A stretch of DNA of 64,000 nt. Source: Dermatophilaceae bacterium. Lineage in GTDB: Bacteria; Actinomycetota; Actinomycetes; Actinomycetales; Dermatophilaceae. Location: contig JACMPC010000057.1 of assembly GCA_014377705.1 (NCBI GenBank), forward strand, positions 1 through 64,000. The letters run 5' to 3'. Position numbers and translations under genes: made by a program. The notes below the pieces were generated by a model. It ran no database searches and had not been told where the DNA came from. It saw only the letters and a list, made by a program, of their open reading frames with translations. This document shows positions 1 to 10,647 of this stretch, in pieces (position 1 is the stretch's first letter; each line of letters opens with the position of its first letter).

Positions 1-268
1 GGTGTCGGCCCCGAGCACAGCTAGCTGAAGGACTCGGGGCGCGTTGACTACGTGCCCTCCTCAGACGACGAGTGCCGGGCTGCCTTCTTCGCGCTCAGTC
101 GCAAGGAGGGCATCATCCCCGCCCTCGAGAGTGCGCACTGCGTGGCGCACGCTCTGGTGACGGCGCGCGAGATGGGGGACCGGCACCATTCTGGTCAACC
201 TCAGCGGCCGGGGCGACAAGGACATGGGCTACGTGATCAAGAACTGGGGCATCGGAGACCCGTCCTGA
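1..268 (+). pseudogene. trpB: tryptophan synthase beta chain, C-terminal remnant
   Basis: Frame 1 reads [51 protein letters not shown] (TAG at 22-24), then shifts to frame 2: [28 protein letters not shown]. These are TrpB C-terminal motifs with a stop and a frameshift. Confidence 0.8.
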
Positions 269-398
269 GGTGCGAGGCATCGGGCCCGGGCCCAACGACC
301 TCCCAGCTTTCGAAGGCATCCGTCCAGTCGAGGCGATGGCCGCCGCTTGCTGCGGGTCCGGTCCGCTTTTCCTGGCCGGACCCCGTCCGCCGACACTG

Positions 399-983
399 TC
401 AGAACTCGCCGTTGACCAGCCCCATGACCTCGATCCTCCAGTCGTCGAAGCTCATCTTCGGCTCCTGGGCGAGCAGATCGGCCAGAGCCTGCTCACGGGT
501 CGGCTCGGCGCCCAGTGTCACTGCCCCGATGTGCTCAGCCAGCTCGTCGTGGGGGAGCACCCGAACCTGAATCTTTGTCGCTGACTTGTCAGCCTGGAAA
601 GCATCGGCGAGGACCTTCAACAACCCCAGCCTTGCAGTGTGGTCATCGGGTGCCGAAGCCTCGACAAGGGCGTTACCCCCGACCAGCACGACCCGAGCGT
701 CATCCGACATCGCCGGCAAGATAGCCGAGGCCGCACTGAAGCGGGCGAGCAGTCCGTCCTCCAGGAAGTTGCGCACCCGTTCAACAACGTTGTCACCGCG
801 CGCGGCCACATTCACCGGGAGCTGAACGTAGCCCCTCAGCGAGCCCGGCGCGATACCCGCCAGAGCCGCGTCCAGCTTTTCCAGATCATCGACTGAGATC
901 ACTTCGGTGCCCGCCTTGCGAAGGGCCTCCGAAACCTCAGCCACGCGTTCTGCCGCTCCCGTTACCAATACCGTCGAGACCAC
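399..983 (-). CDS. conserved actinobacterial hypothetical protein, Rossmann/SDR-like N-terminus ([14 protein letters not shown])
   Basis: 194-aa ORF with intergenic space on both sides and good coding character; no catalytic YxxxK seen. Confidence 0.65.
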   Translation of the reverse strand: MVSTVLVTGAAERVAEVSEALRKAGTEVISVDDLEKLDAALAGIAPGSLRGYVQLPVNVAARGDNVVERVRNFLEDGLLARFSAASAILPAMSDDARVVLVGGNALVEASAPDDHTARLGLLKVLADAFQADKSATKIQVRVLPHDELAEHIGAVTLGAEPTREQALADLLAQEPKMSFDDWRIEVMGLVNGEF

Positions 984-1059
984 TGTCTTTTCCCTTCTCC
1001 GTCGCTGTTAGCAGAGGCTAGCGGTCAAGCACGTCGTTGACCACCAGTAGTGTGTCCGA

Positions 1060-1848
1060 ATGACGGATGCACCCACGGACGACAACCCGACGGACTCACC
1101 GCCCGCAACCCATCGCCCCCTGGTGGTGCTCGACAAGGTCAACAAGCATTTCGGGGACCTGCACGTCCTCAAGGACATCGACCTCACCATCGGCGAGGGT
1201 GAGGTCGTCGTCGTCATCGGTCCGTCCGGGTCGGGCAAGTCCACCCTCTGCCGGACGATCAACCGGCTCGAGACCTTCGAGACCGGGACGATCGAGATCG
1301 ACGGTGTCGCACTGCCTGACGAGGGCAAGGAGCTGGCCAGGCTTCGCGCCGACGTCGGCATGGTCTTCCAGTCCTTCAACCTCTTCGCGCACAAGACGAT
1401 TCGGGAGAACCTCACCCTCGGGCCGATCAAGGTCCGCGGACTCGGCGTGGACAAGGCCAACGAGCGTGCCACGCAGCTGCTCGAACGGGTCGGCATCACC
1501 GAACAGGCTGACAAGTACCCGGCCCAGCTCTCCGGCGGCCAGCAGCAGCGGGTGGCCATCGCGCGCGCACTGGCGATGGACCCCAAGGTCATGCTCTTCG
1601 ACGAGCCGACCTCCGCCCTCGACCCGGAGATGATCAACGAGGTCCTCGACGTGATGACCGGCCTGGCCAAGGACGGCATGACGATGGTGGTGGTGACCCA
1701 CGAGATGGGTTTCGCCCGCCGGGCCGCCAACCGGGTGGTATTCATGTCCGGCGGGCAGATCGTCGAGGAGAGCACCCCCCAGGAGTTCTTCACCAACCCC
1801 AGATCCGACCGGGCCAAGGACTTCCTGAGCAAGATCCTCACGCACTGA
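1060..1848 (+). CDS. gluA: polar amino acid (glutamate-type) ABC transporter ATP-binding protein
   Basis: Walker [10 protein letters not shown], signature [15 protein letters not shown], Walker [15 protein letters not shown]; first gene of ATPase-SBP-permease-permease order. Confidence 0.9.
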   Translation: MTDAPTDDNPTDSPPATHRPLVVLDKVNKHFGDLHVLKDIDLTIGEGEVVVVIGPSGSGKSTLCRTINRLETFETGTIEIDGVALPDEGKELARLRADVGMVFQSFNLFAHKTIRENLTLGPIKVRGLGVDKANERATQLLERVGITEQADKYPAQLSGGQQQRVAIARALAMDPKVMLFDEPTSALDPEMINEVLDVMTGLAKDGMTMVVVTHEMGFARRAANRVVFMSGGQIVEESTPQEFFTNPRSDRAKDFLSKILTH

Positions 1849-1854
1849 CCCACA

Positions 1855-1884
1855 CGGGACTGCCGGCATTTGCGGGCAGTCCCG
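1855..1884 (+). promoter_or_regulatory. intercistronic hairpin between ATPase and binding protein genes
   Basis: 10-bp perfect stem CGGGACTGCC / GGCAGTCCCG, 10-nt loop, 6 nt after gluA stop. Confidence 0.6.
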
Positions 1885-2031
1885 GCAGTTCCCAGCACAT
1901 CACGACAATTCCCAGCAGTTCCCGGCACGTCACAGCCATTCCGGCGCATCCCTGCAGTCGCGTCACTCGTGTTACTCGCGTTTCTCGTGGATGCGCGCTT
2001 CCGTGCATCCACGCCAACTCAGGAGGAAACA

Positions 2032-2910
2032 ATGGGACACTCTCGAAAACTCGTCGTGGCGGGCCTTGCGGTCGCCGCTCTCACCCTGAGCGCCTGTGGC
2101 TCAGGCAGCACTGACGCACCGAAGGTGGCCGCCAAACCGAGCCTCGAGGCGGGCACGACCATGGCCAAGATCTCGGCAGCCGGCAAGATGAAGGTCGGCA
2201 CCAAGTTCGACCAGCCAGGATTCGGGCTCAAGGGCCTGGACGGCAAGCTCACCGGCTTCGACGTCGAGGTGGCCAAGATCATCGGCGGCGCGATGGGTAT
2301 CGACGCCGCCAACATCGAATGGGTCGAAAGTCCCTCCAAGCTCAGGGAAGAGCTGATCGAGAAGGGCAACGTCGACCTGGTTGCCGCCACCTACACGATC
2401 AACGACAAACGCAAGAAGCGGATCACCTTCGCCGGCCCCTACTACGTGGCGGGTCAGCAGCTGATGGTGAAGACCGACAACACCAAGATCAAGGGCCCGG
2501 CCGACCTGAAGGCCAACCCGGACCAGAAGGTCTGCTCGGTCACCGGCTCCACCCCCGCAGAGCAGGTCAAGCCGTATCTGGCCAACCCCGGCCAGCTGGT
2601 CCTGTTCGACGTCTATGACAAGTGCGCCAACGCCCTGCGCACCGGCCAGGTCCAGGTCGTGACGACCGACAACGTCATCCTGCTGGGCTTTGTCTCCAAG
2701 TCCGACAAGAAGTTCAAGCTGGTCGGTGAGCAGTTCACCAAGGAGCCCTATGGCATCGGCATCAAGAAGGGCGACGTCAAGTTCTGCGAGTTCATCAACA
2801 AGACCCTCAAGGACAACTCAGCGGCCTACCTCAAGGCCTGGGCGGATACGGCAGGCAAGGTCGAGGGCGCCGCACCGGCTGCGCTGCCGCCGGCCGCGCC
2901 CTGCGTCTGA
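2032..2910 (+). CDS. gluB: glutamate-type ABC transporter substrate-binding lipoprotein
   Basis: Lipobox LTLSACGSG; SBP_bac_3-type sequence (KLTGFDVEVAKIIGGAMG). AGGAGG-like SD just upstream of ATG 2032; the ORF track start at 1870 is too far upstream. Confidence 0.88.
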   Translation: MGHSRKLVVAGLAVAALTLSACGSGSTDAPKVAAKPSLEAGTTMAKISAAGKMKVGTKFDQPGFGLKGLDGKLTGFDVEVAKIIGGAMGIDAANIEWVESPSKLREELIEKGNVDLVAATYTINDKRKKRITFAGPYYVAGQQLMVKTDNTKIKGPADLKANPDQKVCSVTGSTPAEQVKPYLANPGQLVLFDVYDKCANALRTGQVQVVTTDNVILLGFVSKSDKKFKLVGEQFTKEPYGIGIKKGDVKFCEFINKTLKDNSAAYLKAWADTAGKVEGAAPAALPPAAPCV

Positions 2911-2929
2911 GCTGACCTGACGAGGCAAC

Positions 2930-2961
2930 GGGGGCGCTCGCCAAAGCCGGCGGGCGCCCCC
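2930..2961 (+). terminator. strong hairpin at SBP/permease junction (attenuator-like)
   Basis: GGGGGCGCTCGCC-AAAGCC-GGCGGGCGCCCCC, 13-bp stem with one G.U; no U-tract. Confidence 0.7.
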
Positions 2962-3068
2962 ATCCTCACCGACTTCCGGCAGTTCGCGCGTCGAACCGCC
3001 GGACCCACCGAAGCACTGACATCGAACACATCGAACACCGGACACATCGAAGAAAGGGGAGGTGACAG

Positions 3069-3719
3069 ATGGACGCGATCACCCAGAACCTCGACCTGTT
3101 CTGGAACGGGTTCCTGCGCTCACTCACTATCTGTCTGTGGGGTGGGGTCGGCTCGCTGGTCCTCGGGACGTTCATCGCCACGTGTCGCGTCGCCCCCGTC
3201 GCGCCGCTGCGAACCTTCGGCACGGCTTGGGTCACCGTCATCCGCAACTGCCCCCTGTCGGTGCTGCTGTTCATGTTCGCCTTCGGCCTGCCCGAGATCG
3301 GCATCAACGCCGAGTACTACTACTTCGGGCTCGCGGCCCTGATCATCTACACCTCTGCCTTCGTCTGTGAGGGCCTGCGTGCAGGCATCAACTCCGTCTC
3401 GGCCGGGCAGGCCGAGGCGGCCCGGGCGATCGGGCTGACCTTCACCCAGACGCTGACCCAGATCGTGCTGCCCCAGGCCTTCCGGACCTCCATCCCCCCG
3501 GTCGGCAGCGTGATCATCGCGATGTTCAAGAACTCCGCGGTGGTCGGCGCCTTCGGGGTGGGGCTCGACCTCTACAGCGTCGGTGAGTCGCTCACCAGCG
3601 CCCAGGGTTTTGCGGCACTGCCAGTGCTGACCGGTGTCGCCATCGGCTATCTGATGATCACCCTGCCCGCCGGCGTGGGCCTGGGCGTACTCGAACGAAA
3701 GGTGGCGATCGCACGATGA
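3069..3719 (+). CDS. gluC: amino acid ABC transporter permease
   Basis: Polar amino acid permease motif EAARAIGLTFTQTLTQIVLPQAFR. Confidence 0.88.
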   Translation: MDAITQNLDLFWNGFLRSLTICLWGGVGSLVLGTFIATCRVAPVAPLRTFGTAWVTVIRNCPLSVLLFMFAFGLPEIGINAEYYYFGLAALIIYTSAFVCEGLRAGINSVSAGQAEAARAIGLTFTQTLTQIVLPQAFRTSIPPVGSVIIAMFKNSAVVGAFGVGLDLYSVGESLTSAQGFAALPVLTGVAIGYLMITLPAGVGLGVLERKVAIAR

Positions 3720-4597
3720 GCACCCCCAGCGTCCTGTATGACGCACCCGGCCCCCGCGCCCGGCGCCGGGCCGCGGTCGGCGGCGCCTTCGCCAGCGTCG
3801 TGGGCCTGATCCTGACGGGCCTGGTCATCAAGCGCCTGGCCGACGCGGGCCAGTTCTCCGGCGACCTGTGGGGCCCGATCGTGAACCCCTCCAACGAGGA
3901 CTTCCCGGCCGTCTGGAACCTGCTCGCCAAGGGTGTCCAGGCGACCCTGACTGCGGCGGCACTGTCCATCACCTTCTCCCTGATCATCGGCGGAGTGGTC
4001 GGCGTGGCCAGGATGATGCTCGGCCGCAGGGCACGGATGCCGGTCGTCGCCCTGATCGAGCTGCTGCGCGGACTCCCGGTGGTGATCACGATCTACTTCG
4101 CCAGCCGGGTCCTGCCAGAGCTCGGCGTCGACCTGAGCGGGCTACCGGGTGAAGCCGGGCTATGGTTCCTGGTCATCGGTCTGACGGCCTACAACTGCGT
4201 CATCATTGCCGAGATCATCAGGGCCGGCGTTGCCTCGCTTCCGGGCGGCCAGCGAGAGGCCGCACTGGCAGTCGGGCTGACTCCCGGGGCGGCAATGCGA
4301 CTGGTGCTTCTCCCCCAGGCCGTCCGGGTCATGCTGCCGGCCCTGATCAGCCAGCTCGTGGTGATCCTGAAGGACACCTCACTAGCCGCGGTGCTGGCCC
4401 TGTACACCGAGCTTCTGCGACAAGGGAACCTGATCGCGCTCAACCTGCACAACCCGATCCAGATACTCTCCGTGGTCGCGGCCATCTTCATCCTGATCAA
4501 CTACAGCCTCAGCAGGCTGGCCACCTGGGTCGACCAGAGGTCCATCCGCACGACCCGGCCCAGGCGCGTGGAGCCGGCCCCGGCTAACGTCAGCTGA
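3716..4597 (+). CDS. gluD: amino acid ABC transporter permease
   Basis: EAALAVGLTPGAAMRLVLLPQAVRVMLPAL; 4-bp ATGA overlap with preceding permease. Confidence 0.88.
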   Translation: MSTPSVLYDAPGPRARRRAAVGGAFASVVGLILTGLVIKRLADAGQFSGDLWGPIVNPSNEDFPAVWNLLAKGVQATLTAAALSITFSLIIGGVVGVARMMLGRRARMPVVALIELLRGLPVVITIYFASRVLPELGVDLSGLPGEAGLWFLVIGLTAYNCVIIAEIIRAGVASLPGGQREAALAVGLTPGAAMRLVLLPQAVRVMLPALISQLVVILKDTSLAAVLALYTELLRQGNLIALNLHNPIQILSVVAAIFILINYSLSRLATWVDQRSIRTTRPRRVEPAPANVS

Positions 4598-4600
4598 CCT

Positions 4601-4682
4601 CGCTCACCGCGACGGGGGTGAGCGGACGCAACGAACGCACAAAAACAACGAAGTTCCTACCTGGCGAGAGGTAGGACCTTCG
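4601..4682 (+). terminator. double hairpin terminator after gluABCD
   Basis: CGCTCACC/GGTGAGCG (4601-4624), then CGAAGTTCCTACCT/AGGTAGGACCTTCG (4649-4682, one mismatch). Confidence 0.7.
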
Positions 4683-4811
4683 ATGCCCCCTCATTCTACC
4701 CGCAATTCCACAGTCGGATGACAGGGTGGCCGGGTCACCCGCGGCGAGGTGTGCAGCCACCGCGCCCTGGCGCGACGAGCGACCCTTTCAGCGGGCGGCA
4801 CGTCATACAAC

Positions 4812-4902
4812 GGTCAGCGATCTTGGTCAGCGATCTTGGTCAGCGATCTTGGTCATCGATCTTGGTCATCGATCTTGGTCATCGATCTCTGTCATCGATC
4901 TC
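4812..4902. repeat. 13-bp tandem repeat, 7 copies (GGTCAGCGATCTT / GGTCATCGATCTT)
   Basis: Direct reading; first 3 copies have CAG, next have CAT; last two diverge at the end. Confidence 0.95.
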
Positions 4903-4970
4903 GCCGGCGACACCACCGGTGAACGGGTCACGTCCTCAACATTCGCCGAAGAGCTCGGGAGGTCCCCGAG

Positions 4971-6224
4971 TCAGGCCAGGCCCAGTTCCTTCGCCTCTTC
5001 CCAGAGCTCGGTGCGCACGCTGGGATGAGCGGCATACTCGATCAGGTGATGGGCCTGCGTCTTCTCGTCATAGCCCAGCAGACGGGCCACGCCCTGCTCG
5101 GTCACGATCGCGGTCTGCTGGAATGAGGTCACCGGCTCGTCGAGCAGCGGGACGACCGCGGAGCAGTCCGCCTTCGGGTGCCAGCTGCGCAGGGCGATGA
5201 ACGCCTGGCCGCCGGGAGCGTGCATGGCACCGACGATGAAGTCTGTCTGCCCGCCATACCCTGAGTAGATCCTGGCGTTGATCCGTGAGGCGTTGGCCTG
5301 CCCGAAAAGATCGACCTCCAGCGCGGCGTTCACGCTTGTCATCTGCCGGTTGGCGGCGATCAGCGCCGGGCTGTTCGTCTTCTCCGTGCGCAGGAACTGG
5401 AGGCTGGTGTTGTGGTCCACCCAGTCGTACAGCCGGCGCGAACCGAAGCAGAAGGACGCGGTCAGGATGTGCTCCTCGTCAAGCGCATGGGCGTCGTGCA
5501 GGTCCAGGATCCCGTCGGAGAACATCTCGCTCCAGACCCGCAGGCCCTTGCGGGAGGCCAGCGCCCGCAGGGTGGAGTCAGGCACCGCGCCGATGCCCAT
5601 CTGAAGAGTCGCACCGTCATCGATCATGGCGGCAAGTCGATCCGCAATGACAAGGCTGGCGTCGTCCGGTCGGGCGTTGTGGGTGTCATCGAGCTCGAAG
5701 TCGATCTCGACAGCAAGGTCGACCGCGTCGGTCGAGATCTGCGAGTCGCCGTAGGTGTACGGCATCCGAGAGTTGATCACCGCGATCACCAGACCACCGC
5801 GGGCGCGGCAGGCCTCGACGGCCGCCGGAAGCAGGTTCACCTCGATCCCCATGCTGAGCACGCCGTCCTCCGGCGGGGCGCAGTGAAGCACCACGACATC
5901 CGGAGGCAGGGTCCGCCCGAAGAGGACCGGCACCATGGACAGCCGGCTGGGGACATAGGTCAGCGCCGGGTGATGACGCATGCCGGAACCCACGAAGCTG
6001 GTCTCGGCAATCACCCCGGCGCGCACCGGAATGCCAACCGGGGAGTTGAGCTGGAAGAGGCGATACCGCTCGATGGAGCGGTCAATGGCCTCTAGAGCCA
6101 GCCATGGCGTCGTTCCGTTGCCGCCCATCACCACTCGGGGGACGCCCTTGATGGCGCCCAGATGGGTTTGGAGCTCTTCGAGAGTAATCGTCTGCACGGC
6201 CCTATTGTGCCCGATGGCCGTCAC
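4971..6224 (-). CDS. acetyl-CoA hydrolase/4-hydroxybutyrate CoA-transferase family protein
   Basis: GMGGNGTT-like N-term, MGIGAVPDS, YSGYGGQTDF, VVTEQGVARLLG-type C-terminal motifs. Confidence 0.85.
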   Translation of the reverse strand: MTAIGHNRAVQTITLEELQTHLGAIKGVPRVVMGGNGTTPWLALEAIDRSIERYRLFQLNSPVGIPVRAGVIAETSFVGSGMRHHPALTYVPSRLSMVPVLFGRTLPPDVVVLHCAPPEDGVLSMGIEVNLLPAAVEACRARGGLVIAVINSRMPYTYGDSQISTDAVDLAVEIDFELDDTHNARPDDASLVIADRLAAMIDDGATLQMGIGAVPDSTLRALASRKGLRVWSEMFSDGILDLHDAHALDEEHILTASFCFGSRRLYDWVDHNTSLQFLRTEKTNSPALIAANRQMTSVNAALEVDLFGQANASRINARIYSGYGGQTDFIVGAMHAPGGQAFIALRSWHPKADCSAVVPLLDEPVTSFQQTAIVTEQGVARLLGYDEKTQAHHLIEYAAHPSVRTELWEEAKELGLA

Positions 6225-6245
6225 GACCCTTGACCGGCCAGCCTC

Positions 6246-6947
6246 CTAGTCCTGAGGTCGATGCCCCGGCTGACTCTGATGGGTCTGATGGGTCTGATGG
6301 GTCTGATGGGTCTGATGGGTCTGATGAGTTACCGCGAAGACGGCGGCCTGGGTGCGCCGCTCCATGCCCAGCTTGCCCAGCACGGCCGTGATGTAGTTCT
6401 TGACCGTCTTCTCGGCCAGGGACATGACCTCGCCGATCTGGCGGTTGGTGAGGCCCTCCGCCACGTGATCGAGGATTCGACGCTCCTGCGGAGACAACAG
6501 CCGCAGTCTCGGGTCCGCCCCCGCGTTGCTGGTCCACCCGCGGCGGATCCGGTCAACCGTCTCGGGATCGATCAGCATCTCCCCCGCCGCCGCCTTGCGA
6601 ATCGCCTCTATGAGCCCGTTCCCCTTGATGTCTTTCAGGAGGTAGCCCGCAGCCCCGGCCAGCACCGCCGTCGCGAGTGCCTGCTCATCGTCGAAGGAGG
6701 TCAGGATCAGCCCGGCGATCTCCGGGTCCACGGAGCGAACCTCCCGGCAGACGTCGATGCCCGAGCCGTCCGGCAGCCTGGCGTCGAAGATCGCCACGTT
6801 CGGACGCAGGGCGGGGATCCGGCGGCTGGCCTCGACCGCGGAGCCGGACTCTCCGACCACCTCGAAGTCGTCGACGGTCTCGAGGAGCTCGCGCAGCCCG
6901 CGTCGGACGATCTCGTGATCATCGAGCAGAAAAATACGGATCGTCAT
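6246..6947 (-). CDS. devR: LuxR/NarL-family response regulator (DevR/DosR-like) with (HQT)n C-terminal tail
   Basis: MTIRIFLLDDHEIVRRGLRELLE receiver; HTH LSPQERRILDHVAEGLTNRQIGEVMSLAEKTVKNYITAVLGKLGMERRTQAAVFA; adjacent DevS-like kinase. Confidence 0.8.
   Translation of the reverse strand: MTIRIFLLDDHEIVRRGLRELLETVDDFEVVGESGSAVEASRRIPALRPNVAIFDARLPDGSGIDVCREVRSVDPEIAGLILTSFDDEQALATAVLAGAAGYLLKDIKGNGLIEAIRKAAAGEMLIDPETVDRIRRGWTSNAGADPRLRLLSPQERRILDHVAEGLTNRQIGEVMSLAEKTVKNYITAVLGKLGMERRTQAAVFAVTHQTHQTHQTHQTHQTHQSQPGHRPQD
6275..6325. repeat. 9-bp tandem repeat GGGTCTGAT, 5 perfect copies plus partial, inside response regulator 3' end
   Basis: Direct reading; codes HQT repeats on the minus strand. 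Confidence 0.95.
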
Positions 6948-7157
6948 CTGGTCGCCTTCCCATGCCGGATGACACCATCATGAGCCATCGAGACCCCATC
7001 CAAACACGGTCCGCGACGGATCCACCCGCTCGCGTGCCGTCAGCCAAGCCGTCGTCCTCGCCGCCCGGGCAGGACCTGAACGAGGCAGAGGGTTGGGTGA
7101 CCCGCAGGTCACCGCTGTCGGCAGGCGGTTGCCGAAAGTGGTCCCAGCCGGACGCGG

Positions 7158-7757
7158 TCAGCCTTGAGGTGCCTTCGAGTCCACGTGTCGGACGCCCTTG
7201 ACGGACTGCGCGATCGAGATGGCGGCTCCCCGCTCACGTTCCGAGGCATTGCCCGTGACCGTCGCCATCCCGTCGGCGACCTCAACGTGCCAGGCGCCCA
7301 GGCCGGTCTCGGCAAAGGTCAGGGATATCTCGGCGGCAATCTCCTCGTCGGTGCGGGACATCGCCCGGATCACGTCGCTGCGACTGACGACTCCCAGGAG
7401 CTGCTCCCCCCGAACCACTGGCACGCTCTTCCAGTGGGTGCTGGCAAACGTGCGAGCCAGCTCGGCCACGTCGGTGTCCTCGCGCACCGTGTGCGGGTGA
7501 GGCGTCATCACCTGGCCCACGGTCACGAGCTTTGACTGGGTAGCCTGCCGGGAAGGGCGCGCGTGCGCCCTGGGGTCCGGCTCCAGATCCGTCCTGAGCA
7601 GATCAGCCTCGCTGATGATGCCCACCACGCGTCCGCCACCGTCGACGACCGGCAGGCCGGTCACCTTTGAGCGCGCCATCAGGTTCAGCGCATCCTCCAG
7701 CAACGCGCCCTCGAGCACGCTGTATGCCGGACTGGTCATGATCTCGCGGACAAGCAT
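7158..7757 (-). CDS. CBS-domain pair with C-terminal BON domain protein
   Basis: MLVREIMTSPAYSVLEGALLEDALNLMARSKVTGLPVVDGGGRVVGIISEADLL ... VKGVRHVDS; start chosen at 7757 rather than 7874. Confidence 0.8.
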   Translation of the reverse strand: MLVREIMTSPAYSVLEGALLEDALNLMARSKVTGLPVVDGGGRVVGIISEADLLRTDLEPDPRAHARPSRQATQSKLVTVGQVMTPHPHTVREDTDVAELARTFASTHWKSVPVVRGEQLLGVVSRSDVIRAMSRTDEEIAAEISLTFAETGLGAWHVEVADGMATVTGNASERERGAAISIAQSVKGVRHVDSKAPQG

Positions 7758-7870
7758 GTCGGCAACCCCTCTGAACGCAGCACACGGAAACACCAGCATG
7801 CCCTGCCCTGCTTCGTCCTGCCCGCTCAGCCCGAATGAGAGAGGAACAGTGACCAACCTCTCATGCACGA

Positions 7871-10137
<2,267 letters not shown>

Positions 10138-10170
10138 GAGACTGATCGTTGCGCGCCTGGGACGGCGGCG

Positions 10171-10190
10171 GCAGAGTCGAAAGTCCCGGT
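10171..10190 (-). promoter_or_regulatory. candidate DevR/DosR box upstream of USP gene
   Basis: Minus strand ACCGGGACTTTCGACTCTGC; core GGGACTTTCGACTC matches 11/14 of GGGACTWWAGTCCC. Confidence 0.4.
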
Positions 10191-10472
10191 ATGTCAATGA
10201 GCTCCATCGCGACCAGCAGGACCAGATGCCCTGTCTGTTCGCACCCGGATGGTCAGACTGAGCGGTGCAGCCGAACCCATCACGTGGACCACCGTCCACC
10301 TGCCGGCACTGGTCCGTGAGGGGTTCACCGGGCCCACCCGGTGCACTCAGGGCATCGCCGCACTGGCAGCCATCGCGCTGCGCGGCAGCGCCTACCTGCA
10401 GGAGGAGGTGCCGAGCACGCCCCGCCCTGCGGGGGTTCTCCCGGCACGACCCATCCCGCCCCCGGGACGTCT

Positions 10473-10547
10473 GCACACACACCGCGGCACACACATCGCG
10501 GCACACACACCGCGGTCGTCCCGCGGTCGCCCCGCGGTCGTCACGTG
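10473..10547. repeat. compound tandem array: 14-bp x3 (GCACACACACCGCG) then 11-bp x3 (GTCGTCCCGCG-like)
   Basis: Direct reading. Confidence 0.9.
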
Positions 10548-10647
10548 GTCAAAACCAAACCTGTTGTCGAATCAGTCTGTCCCAGGCGTGACCGGACAGA
10601 TAGCGTGTCGAAGAGGAAGCTTGGGCAGTTGTCGAAGGGGGGCCCCG

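Noticed and set aside
4812-4902. CRISPR array
   Set aside because: Units are 13 bp, directly adjoining with no spacers, and no cas genes are present.
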